From: Astropecten irregularis
Taxonomy: Eukaryota > Echinodermata > Asteroidea > Paxillosida > Astropectinidae
Direction of reading: 5' to 3'
Assembly (NCBI GenBank): GCA_963971285.1
Contig: OZ020248.1
Coordinates: 11,656,001 to 11,720,000, forward strand
DNA length: 64,000 nt
Part shown: one piece after another, positions 35,473 through 47,100 of the stretch
How the letters are laid out: every line of letters starts with the position of its first letter
How positions within the stretch are numbered: the stretch's first letter is position 1
Translations under genes and position numbers: made by a program
The notes under the pieces: model-generated
What the model was told of the DNA's origin: nothing
Database searches by the model: none
Seen by the model: the letters and a program-made list of their open reading frames with translations, nothing else

Positions 35473-36569
35473 TTGGACCCTACTATCGCCAGACCATGTC
35501 CAAATGTTAAAAAAGGCGATTTTTAGGGTCCAAGTTACTCGGACAACCGGTAGGCCTAGTAGTAGTAGTATAACTATAAGACCCCCATGATAAAATTGTT
35601 TTAAATTTAAATAGTTTCCAGACTAGTAATAGGCCTATCATACTTTGGTTTTTGTCAAAGAAATGCAGATTTTTCATGGGCGGCAAAAATATCAAGGAAG
35701 ATACCTACAGTCATCTGTGAAATTCCCAGTCCCATACGGTGCCCACATTTTTGAGAAAACAGTGAAAAACAGCCACATCGTTTTAAAAATCTTTTTCACA
35801 ATTATTTTTTATCTTTAAAAGATCAAAATTGTTTTTTGGTCATTGGGTTAATGGGTTTGCTCTTTTCTGGACGATTACAGCATGTCCGGTCGGTATGTTT
35901 CTACCATAATGTTCAAGATCTGTTTTGGTCCTACCGTTTGTATTTGTTTGTTTGTTTGTTTTCTTGTTTGTCTGTTATTTGTTCTGTGTCTGTCCGTTCA
36001 AGGCATCTCGCCACAAGCGTAGATTACTAGAAGATGCCTCCGTATCAACATTTTTTTCGCATCCTATGAAACGCAATTTACATAGGCATGCAATATGTGC
36101 TTTCTCTCTTCATTTGTTATGGAAATAAATGTGAATTGAACTGGAATTGAACTGAAAGCTAATACATGTATGTTTGTTTTAATTCCGTCAGGTGCAGCTA
36201 CGGGTTTTTGTGCAGATTGTCGTCACTCTATGCACAGTGTCACTTGTTTTTGGTAAGTCTGCGTGGACTAGCTCACTAGTCGTGTAACAAATCGATGGGG
36301 TATGGGCCTATACGTACGGGGCACGTACCCCTAGCCTCCGGATGCCCATCCCACATTTAAAATCTTAATCTTTATATAACTGCCATATTTAGTGGTTTTC
36401 TCCCATGCTTCCCATCATGTGCCCTCTTCTTATGAAGGTAACCTAATATCGGTTATTCAATGTCATGGAATCAGTTACGGCCTATTTTTGTGCTTACGAA
36501 CACTGCTATGCGTGAAGACGTTTGGTTAGCGCCTTGAAGAATTGCTAGCGACGGTAACCGAGATTTTTT
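35473..36569 (+). repeat. First copy of a 1,097 bp duplicated segment bordering the gap
   Basis: The sequence from 'ttggaccctactatcgcc' to 'gtaaccgagatttttt' is repeated without a visible difference at 37040-38136. It includes a half TTAA MITE and a copy of the receptor's signal-peptide exon (36192-36252). The first copy ends exactly at the Ns. A false assembly duplication is the simplest reading. Confidence 0.92.
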
Positions 36570-36769
36570 NNNNNNNNNNNNNNNNNNNNNNNNNNNNNNN
36601 NNNNNNNNNNNNNNNNNNNNNNNNNNNNNNNNNNNNNNNNNNNNNNNNNNNNNNNNNNNNNNNNNNNNNNNNNNNNNNNNNNNNNNNNNNNNNNNNNNNN
36701 NNNNNNNNNNNNNNNNNNNNNNNNNNNNNNNNNNNNNNNNNNNNNNNNNNNNNNNNNNNNNNNNNNNNN
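36570..36769. other. Assembly gap (200 N)
   Basis: An unbroken run of N. The 270 bases after it (36770-37039) are unique before the duplicated segment begins again. Confidence 0.99.
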
Positions 36770-37039
36770 TGTACAATTTGAAAACATGGCAGCCAACTGA
36801 CACTGTGCTCAGGAATATATGAGGTCTCTGTGCCCATTTTTATGGAAAAAATTATCTTTTCTTCAAAAAATGTGAGTAAACCTTGTCATTATTGGAATCT
36901 CCAATTCTTCCTTGGTCCATAGCTGGCCGCATGAGAAATTTTGGGATCGTTTTGGAGGTGAAATCACAGGATTTTGACTCAGGGTAGAGGCAAAACATTG
37001 CAAAATGGAGCTCTTGTAGCTAAAATGCACACAAGGTTC

Positions 37040-38136
37040 TTGGACCCTACTATCGCCAGACCATGTCCAAATGTTAAAAAAGGCGATTTTTAGGGTCCAA
37101 GTTACTCGGACAACCGGTAGGCCTAGTAGTAGTAGTATAACTATAAGACCCCCATGATAAAATTGTTTTAAATTTAAATAGTTTCCAGACTAGTAATAGG
37201 CCTATCATACTTTGGTTTTTGTCAAAGAAATGCAGATTTTTCATGGGCGGCAAAAATATCAAGGAAGATACCTACAGTCATCTGTGAAATTCCCAGTCCC
37301 ATACGGTGCCCACATTTTTGAGAAAACAGTGAAAAACAGCCACATCGTTTTAAAAATCTTTTTCACAATTATTTTTTATCTTTAAAAGATCAAAATTGTT
37401 TTTTGGTCATTGGGTTAATGGGTTTGCTCTTTTCTGGACGATTACAGCATGTCCGGTCGGTATGTTTCTACCATAATGTTCAAGATCTGTTTTGGTCCTA
37501 CCGTTTGTATTTGTTTGTTTGTTTGTTTTCTTGTTTGTCTGTTATTTGTTCTGTGTCTGTCCGTTCAAGGCATCTCGCCACAAGCGTAGATTACTAGAAG
37601 ATGCCTCCGTATCAACATTTTTTTCGCATCCTATGAAACGCAATTTACATAGGCATGCAATATGTGCTTTCTCTCTTCATTTGTTATGGAAATAAATGTG
37701 AATTGAACTGGAATTGAACTGAAAGCTAATACATGTATGTTTGTTTTAATTCCGTCAGGTGCAGCTACGGGTTTTTGTGCAGATTGTCGTCACTCTATGC
37801 ACAGTGTCACTTGTTTTTGGTAAGTCTGCGTGGACTAGCTCACTAGTCGTGTAACAAATCGATGGGGTATGGGCCTATACGTACGGGGCACGTACCCCTA
37901 GCCTCCGGATGCCCATCCCACATTTAAAATCTTAATCTTTATATAACTGCCATATTTAGTGGTTTTCTCCCATGCTTCCCATCATGTGCCCTCTTCTTAT
38001 GAAGGTAACCTAATATCGGTTATTCAATGTCATGGAATCAGTTACGGCCTATTTTTGTGCTTACGAACACTGCTATGCGTGAAGACGTTTGGTTAGCGCC
38101 TTGAAGAATTGCTAGCGACGGTAACCGAGATTTTTT
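37040..38136 (+). repeat. Second copy of the duplicated segment
   Basis: Offset 1,567 from the first copy. It continues into unique sequence leading to the receptor exons, so this copy is taken as the true locus. The half MITE spans about 37200-37405. Confidence 0.9.
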
Positions 38137-41100
38137 TTTCTGCTAACGCGGCGTCATTAAATGCATTCTGCAGAAATTCCTTGCTTACCGTTACCAAAAA
38201 GACAACCGCTCCTTTGAAATATGCTTACCGTATAAAGTAAAAAGAAAAATATGCTACCGTAAGCGAAGAATTCTTGTTTACGGTAATAACGGATTCCAAG
38301 TTGGGCCCAGGGGGCCCAACTGGAGTTTTGCAACGCGTTGGCCAATCAAAATGCACGGAATTTGTCGACCCTGGATTGGTCAACACTTTGCAAACTCTTG
38401 GAAGCGCATTGTTTGGAATCGCTCGCTTCAGATTAATGAATAAAAGCACGTTGTCATTATTACGGTCGCATTATTTTGACCATTGTGTGTTTACACCACC
38501 ATGATAAGGTGTCCCCTCTGCCTACCTCTCACCCGAGATGTCCGACGCCCTTCACCTCCTGAGCCCCGAGGACCAGTTCCGTTTCGGCGCCGCCTGCCTG
38601 GGCAGTCGCAAGTGCAGCCGGATAGAAGTCACGGCTTTCACCCCGTTGAGCCTGCGACGTGAACCGGCGGCACGGGAGAGGCTCTGGTTCACCTACGCCT
38701 GCATGTGGAGCGAGGACCCCGGTGATTGCCCAGGTTAGAAGCGGCGAGAGGGTTTGGCTGATGTTTGATTTTGTTTTTGTTTTGGAAAGCCTTTTTGATC
38801 GAGCTATAACTGGATGGCTGCACAATCTTTTTAGACAATAAGTTACATCGCCTAAGGATCTGTCAACTTTTCAAATTGGTGGACACAAATTTTAAAACTT
38901 TGAGGTCAAGAAAGAGAAACTTGCTTACCAATTTCCTTGTGGTCGTCTTAGAATGCACGTACTACCAAGAAAGGTTTCGAGGTTTGATTGATCTCCCATC
39001 TATCTGGACTCTCGATCTCTGAAAGAAATAAATAAATGCAAGACCACAATTAATCATTATAATGGCTTGCGTTCACTGATCATTAGCACAAGTTGTCACA
39101 GAGAAAATTTACAGACTGGCGTAGAAAAGAATGCAATTTATTATAAAAAAAATTATAATAATTATACACCTTGTAATTTTGTTTTCACTAAATGGATACT
39201 TATAGGGAGACATTCCCATAGGGTCGTGCACTAATTTCTAAACATCCTCCAAACCAATGAGCTTGAAATTGAATATTCGAATATTCGATGCCTCCCAAAT
39301 GTTGTTCCCGAATGCCATGCTAATTGCATACTCTTTCTATAACCCAGTTATGCTGTTCTCGCGAGAGATGAATCATTTTCACATATAGAGCTATAAGCAC
39401 AATCATGTACACATTTTAATTTATAAGTTGCAAAAGCAAATGCTGTATATTGGTGATTATTTTGTTATAGAGGATGGTGGTTGGAGTGCATGGAGCGAGT
39501 GGGGAGACTGCGACGCGACGTGCGGTGACGGAACCAAACTACGCCATCGCCTGTGTGACAGGCCCGTACCCAGGAATGGCGGTAACGACTGTCACGGACA
39601 AGCTAACAGCGTGACTAGTTGCAGGGTCCAAATGGCCTGTCCAACCACTGGTAAAATGGACTGAGTAGTCGTATAGTCGTATATACAGCTCGCCTGATGT
39701 TTTATCGCACTCTTAATTATGATCCAAGATATGAACCTGTTTGAGTGTTTTATAGAACTAATTTTTGTCGCATTGTAAGACTGAGGTGCAAATTAATGTG
39801 AAAAAAGAAGGGTGAACGTTATCTCTTTAATTCTCGAATATTGTCCGTAGAACTAAGAAGCTTAATTAGTGTGAGATGACCCTTAAGCTCTGGGGCCATC
39901 TTCATTGTGCTGATTAAGCACCAAATTTTGCTAAAGCACCCAAAAACCTTTGGTCATATTCTTGTGAGTGTTATGCTCAGCAAACAATGACCGAATACAA
40001 GTCAAAAGCAGTAAACATCACTTTAAATTTTGTTTGGTAGTTCTGTCTGTTTGATCAAAGAAGATACTTTTCATGTCTTAGCATTTTTTTGCCTGAAGCA
40101 GCTGTATGAAATTGGCCTCTGGCTATGAACGTCCAGTGTCAGAGCCACTCAACTCATTGTAGGTTATGGTGTTACCGCAAAGACTTTGAACAAGAAGTTT
40201 CGGCCCGATGTGTGCAGTATAAGCCTATGTCAATTGCAAAGAACATGGCCCGGCCAACTGATGTGCATTATCTCTGCCCTGTCCTTACTTGCAGACGAAG
40301 AACTGAGCGATGACTCGGTGCAGCAGAGAGCACTGAGCCTGATGCAACCCTACAACCATCAAAATGATGAACTGCATCAGACATGCATGAAGGAGCGCTG
40401 CAGCTACCAACAAGTCACAGAAATGGTCACGCCCAAGGCTCTAGCTGTACGTATTCTGACACGTACACGGCATACCCCCGTTCGACCCATTTTTTTCTCT
40501 AAAAACTATTCTCTTATTTTGTATGCCGTAGTTATTGAGAACCGGTCTTCAAGTCAACAGCGCACGCGCACGCACAACAGCGCACGCGCAAAACAACGTG
40601 CGCATGCTCACAATTGCGTGCGCGTGCGCTGTAGACTTGAAGACCGGTTCTCAAAAGTCTCCCATTCAATAACTACGGCATACAAAATAAGAGAATAGTT
40701 TTTAGAGAAAAAAATAGGACAGGAGAATTTCACAAAACAACTGAGATTAAATTCTAGTCATTCCACGGTAAACAAAGAAGATTGAAGCAGGACTCGCACC
40801 AGCGCCGATAGCGTACCGGCGCTCTATACCAACAGAACTATCCAGCCTTTATGTTGTCATTGTCCTAAATTATCATTATCTTTGTTCGTTTCATTACTTT
40901 TTGCTCGGAAATTAGGATTGATTTACTAATAATGATTGAAATCCTATAATTAAGAATTAGTGTGGCGTGAAAATATGGCCGAAAGTAAAACTGCAATACG
41001 TAATTTTTTTAAAATATTTTCTGTACCGTTTTTAGGATGTGTACTGGACAAATCTGATGTGCTACAAGCATTTCGAGGGATGCGCTGGTAAGTAAACTGA

Positions 41101-44100
41101 CTAGTAAACAGCAACAAAAATACACGTGAAAACAAATTAATGAACAAAGTGAAGCTCAGTCGAGCAAAGAGTTTTCATCGGAAACAAAACACAACGCTTC
41201 GGTACGTATGGTTATCCGAGTCACACAGTGAAGGAAGACGGACGTGACTCTTTCGTCACACGTCAATTTGTGTAACTATTTTCAGCCTGTGATAGTACAG
41301 ACTCATCGAAAGTGTTACTGGTATGAATATCCTGCGGGGTGGCTCTTAACAACACTAAAAATGTATGTGCAACAGAGCAAGCAGTATTTTGAAGACTTCG
41401 CGGGTATGGTGCGTTATTAAACTTTGCTAAACTGTGACTTATCGCAGTTTCTTTCTGCATGTATACAGTATAATGGTTTGACATTGACAGAATGGCTACT
41501 TTTTAAATCGTCACAAGAAATTAAACAAATTAAGACGAGAAGTTGTGGGATAATTTCATAGATAGGTCTATGAAATATGTCTAGATAGTTTCGGAAGCGC
41601 ATACGTTCGAGAAACAAACGAAATATGCAAACCAACAACTTGTAAGGAATGAATACTATTGTCGTGTCTCCCCAAAACAGTTGACGGTGGTTGGTCCGAG
41701 TGGAACGCATGGAGCAGCTGCTCGTCCCAGTGCGGCACGGGGAAGGCCTACCGGTCCAGACGGTGCACCAACCCGCAGCCTCGGCACAACGGCCGGCACT
41801 GCCAGGGACCGGAGTACGAGGAAGGGGGGTGCTTCGACGATTCTTGCGTCGAAGCTGGTGAGATTGGGTATACAAATGGAACTAGATGGGGTGGGTTTTT
41901 GGGGGAAGGGCCCAAGAAAAAAATTAACCCCGGGTTCATTATTTTGGGCCATACTTGAGCACAAACTACATCTACCAACAAAAAACTCTGTTGGCATTAC
42001 TGCATTAGCTGACAGCATTAAAGAGTTGGCAAGTTTGTCCCTGATTGGAGCTTATCGTTCACCTCAGGAAAGACAGAGGTTGAAAATCCATCATCATAGA
42101 AGAGTTACATTTAATATGACGACGACATTGTTCACACCGGTACTTTCTTTAATTTACGTACAGGGGGCTTATCATACGTGAAGACACGTCCTCTGGACAT
42201 CATTAGTTTTCATATAATTTTGGATTCGTTTTGGTATTTTTCTTTTTTGATATAAATATTTGCCGGTTTGTTCAGTTGGTGTTCTGCTGACGCCGTGGTC
42301 CATGTGGTCAGCGTGTTCGTCTACCTGTTACGAGGGTGTGAAGACCTCGAGCAGACGGTGTCACGGTAGCGATGTGTGTGACGTGGGAAACGGCCAAGTT
42401 GCCGCCGAACTGACGAGAGCGATGCCGTGCAGCGAAGGACTCTGTCCAGGTGAGGCTATCGCGTGTAACACGCTAATCCTTTCGCCCATTTTCGCTTGAT
42501 CTGTGGCGTTTTCCATTCTTATGAGCACCTTCCTAATAAAGAAGAGGAGTTGTACCTCTGTTTTCTTCTATGACCACCCCTACTTCAGAAAATATGCTTA
42601 AAGCCAATCTAACTGCACATAATGGTTAATTAAGAATATTTGGCTGTTGGCATTTTCAGAGATGGGGGGTTGGAGCGAGTGGAGCGATTGGACGGTGTGC
42701 TCTGCGGTGTGCGGCGAGGGTCGCCGGATGAAGGAGCGAGTGTGCAACAACCCCCGTCCCCGGGGACCGGGAGAGGGGAACGACTGCGTGGGGTCTGCCA
42801 CCGAGGAGGGGAGTTGCAGTCACCACGCGCCGTTCTGCGACGGAATACCGCAGAATGTACAAAGTAGGTGCTGTGGTCGATTTCACCAAACTCATCGTAA
42901 CTTACTATCAATCGTAGGACGTATGATGCATTGCAGCCCTATGTATGATTCGATGGGTTAGGTCTATCCTTTGTAACTCCAGCTACGATCTATCGTAGGG
43001 CTTCGTGAAATCGACCCCTGCTGATATGAATTTCGTAATATTATGGCATCATCAAAATTATGTGCGACAGTTTTGGTATTTGAATTTTTTGCCGTACTTC
43101 TCAGCTCTCTGAAATTGCATGATTGCTCTCTTTTTAAGTGTACGAGGCTTGGTCGCACTGGTCGGATTGCAGTGCGCACTGTGACGGAGGGATGCGGATT
43201 CGTCATCGTACCTGCCCGGAGCAGAAGCATGATTGCCGTGGTGAACTCTACGACCTCCATATGTGCAACACGGATGTGCCGTGCAAAGGTAGGCCTATAC
43301 TTACGATGCAATGATAGGGGAAAATCGTGCAGTATAAATTATGTTCCCATATCCATAACTCCAAATTTATCAAAATTCTTGTCTTAGGGCAAACATAATG
43401 TGTGAGCCCAGGTATACCATGTCTAGTGTTTATTAAACCGGTATATACTCATTCGAAGCTTTAACGAAGGACAAGAAGTTTTGTTGAGTTGTCAATAAAC
43501 CTTAGTGATTTGTATTGTGATATCAAACTTTGCTTAGCAATTAAGATTTATTTTACGATTCCGAATTAATCTTATTGCTTTGTGAAATCGAGCACTGTAA
43601 TAAAATACAAGAATTCGTTGATGTAGGTCTTGAGAGATGCTCGTATTCGACCGGAGATCTCTTTTCAGGGATTTTGTTATGATATTCCAGCTGGGTCATT
43701 GTGCCAAGTTGGGTCATTTAAACTATGGACAGTCTGACAAACTGTTTCCAAACCCCACTGCAACATTTTAGACCACTAACTTTTCCTTCATCTGCTGTAC
43801 AGTGGACGGGGCGTGGAGTGAGTGGACTGCGTGGTCGGTGTGTACGGTAACGTGCGGCGAGGGACAGGCCGAGCGACACCGCCAGTGCACTCACCCGAGG
43901 CCCGAGTATGGAGGCCGGAGCTGCCCGGGCGAGGCCAACGAGAAGAGGAAGTGCCTCGTCTCCGAATGCCCGGGTAAGTATCAAGGGCAATGCCTCGTTC
44001 ATGTGCATGAGAGGAGACTTGCCGTACATAGGGCCTTTACGAAATGAGGCTTGGTGCTAGGTTGTGAGTTTACTTTGCTACCGCCATTTTGTATCCTAAA

Positions 44101-47100
44101 TGAAACGCAGAGCTTGAGATGCATGACGAAGCCTTTCTTCGGCTTCGGCATGATTGTGCATGGTCCAATCCCTTCATTTCGTTTCTAGGCCTCAAAATTG
44201 GCGCTAGCGAAATAAGTCCCAAGGCTAGCCACAAGTTGTGCCTGGTTTCGCAAAGGGCTCATAGAACGCATCCCCAACCGGCTTCTCTTCATCTCGTCAT
44301 CGTAATGACCCCATAAATTATTACATTCCAGTGCTTTCCGTTTAACATCACAGTTGAGGGCAGGAATAGCCGCGAGTGTGTGGCGATCTTATTTGGTGCA
44401 TCGCATACGAAAGACGTGCGTTAAAATACAAAAATCCCATCGCCAACGTTCGCCAATGCCAGATTATGAAGTGATGACGTAACCGAAGTGAAATGCAAGA
44501 AGATGAAGTAATATGCGAATAGTCCATTCTATAGGTGTGCCGCGGCCGTGTCAAACACCGAACTCCACAATATTACTTGGGACTAGCTAGTTTCATAAAG
44601 CTGCTTAAGCACACAATTTGCTTAAGCATGAAAAGTCTTCCTTGATCAAACAGGATAACCAACCAAATTTTCATGTGATGTTTGTATTCGGCCATTGTTT
44701 GCAGAGCATAACATTCACAAGGAGTTTTGGCTGGATTTTACTGATTTTATTCACCAAGGTTTTTGCTGCTTAAGCAAATTTTCCTGCCTTAAGCAGCTCT
44801 ATGAAATTGGCTCCTGTTCATACCATGGGTATTTGAATGAATACAAATCGTACAATAATTATTGTCCGTCTACCATCACCAATATGCAGAAACCGCCCCG
44901 ACGTGGCAGTCGTGGGGCCAGTGGTCCCGATGTACGGTGACGTGCGCAGGAGGAACCAGCACGAGGACCCGTGGTTGTTCGGTACGCGACGCCACACTCG
45001 GCCGATGGACGACGGTGCCGATATCAAGATGTACCGGGGAGTTTAAGCAAATCAACGTGTGTAATTTTCTGCCCTGCCCAGGTACAGACAACGAGTTCCT
45101 GTTTTCTCTGTATAAAGAAAACATTTATCACAATGTGGCTCAGTTTCATTTCACTGTCTTTACGGTTACTAGTGCGCCTCCAAACTTGTTTGCAACGCGC
45201 TGGCCAATCACAATGTGCGGAATCGGTGTACAAATTTCGTGCGTTGTGATTGGCCAAAGCTTTGCAAACGCTTGGAGGCGTACTATTGTGAACAGCGGAT
45301 ACAAACAAGTCAAGTTGTTAAGGTTTGCAGTGAAAATAAACTGGAAAATCAATGCCTCAAGACAAAAAGAAGAACAAACTTAGTAGTCATGTTGTCTAAT
45401 AGTTATGTCAAAGGAGTAAAGTTAGTCATTTTTTCTTTGAATAACGACATGTTATCATAGTATTTTGATCGTCCTCACACAAAAAAATTGAATTTTTATA
45501 TTCCCATGCATGAGCAGCTTTAGGCATCTAGCGATATGTAACTACATTACAAAGACTGATGTGACTTTATTTCAGTGAATGGTAACTGGGCGAGTTGGGG
45601 CGAGTGGGGCGGTTGCAGCCGAACCTGCGGCGAGGGAGTGGTGACGAGGGACCGGACGTGCACCGACCCCGCACCGGCCGGCACCGGGAAGCTATGCAGC
45701 GGGTTCGGCACGGAGACGGTGCTGTGCTACAAGCAACCCTGTCCATGTAACTAAACCACGATTTAATATCATTACGACTTCATTTTTATCACAAAATAAT
45801 GATCAATTCATCGAGGGCTATAGACACTCTTACGCGAAACCGTCCAACATTTTGCAACCAGAGCGTTGTTAAGAAACCTCTTAACATCTGTTTTCCTTAT
45901 GACACCCCAGTGAACCCGTTCCGATCTGAAAATGTAAAAGCTGTGCAGCTAAATCAATCCCTTTAAAGGTAGTATCATACTTTGGTAACTGACCAAAACA
46001 GAAATGTTCACAGATACGTATAACTTTCAGGGTATAAAGATGATGCTAGTAGAAACCTACCGTTAAAATTGTTCCGCATGGAATGGTGTATTTATCCAGA
46101 AATTAGTAAAACAACGACCGAAAATCTTTTTGATCTTTTAAAAGATCAAAAATAAAAGAGAAAAGACTTAAGAAATAACGTGACCGTTTTTCACGATTTT
46201 CTCAAAAAGTGGGCACCGTATGCATATGGGACTGAAATTTTCACAGATGACTGTGACTGTCTTTCTTGATATTTTTGCCCATGAATCTACATGCATTCCT
46301 TTGGCAAAAACCAAAGTATGATATTACATTTAACTTCTACATTCGTCATTTAGTGTCCGAGCAAATCGTTCGCAAATTTAACGGCGCGTCCTTCATGATG
46401 TACCGACGGGCAGCCGTACCCTCCAGACAGCTACTCGTGTACGTGAGGTTCAAGCCGAGCACACTGAGCGGCCTGCTGGCACTACGTCGCAAAGACGCCG
46501 ACTCCCATCAAGTCGTTTCTATCGGCCTAGCTGCCGGTAATGTCCGACTGAACGCTCAGATTGGCGACACGGAGAGCGAAGTTATCAGCATCGATGAAGT
46601 CGTAAGTAACGAGAAGAATGTAAATGTAAAGTCAACAATAAGTATGGCATGCATCAGTTTTACTTGTTTGCCCGTGTCTAACTTTAGATTGATTTTACAA
46701 GACATGTTCACCTTTACATAAAAATGCTCACAACGAAAATCGTCATGGACAGGCCCTATGCTATAGTTGGACTGCTTTGCTATAGCAGACTAAAATGACA
46801 AAGTACAGTGATTTGAATTTGGACCCAGCGTTTGACCAACTTGATGCTAAGTATTATTTTAGTCTCGCGATGCTTAACTGGAATAGTTTATGCAAGATAT
46901 TTAAAACCAATCAAAACGAAATCTGACATGGACCTGAAACTGCCGTTTAAGACAGAGGAACATCACCTTATGAAGAAATTATGCTACATTATTTCTTTCT
47001 CTTTAACTTTTCTTTTCACCAAATAACCACAAGGGAAACTGACTGAATATTTAAGTAATTGAAAGGTGAACAAAGAACAATTTACTGCGGAGCGGGATTC

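Larger units (their letters stand above)
40295..41087 (+). other. Unnamed four-cysteine module, copy 2 (two receptor exons)
   Basis: Exons 40295-40446 and 41036-41087 encode ALSLMQPYNH, C-x4-C-S-x3-V-T-x3-T-P, then W-x4-C-x6-C-A-G. Cysteine order and the VT..TP and W-x4-C signatures match copy 1. A phase-0 intron splits it between TP and W. Confidence 0.75.

Noticed and set aside
41417..42018. Minus-strand frames of 120-152 codons
   Set aside because: Shadows of the TSP1 exon 41681-41857 extended into intron sequence.
46266..46721. Single 151-codon exon
   Set aside because: Only 46354-46601 is exon; the left part is MITE and the right part is past a good donor.
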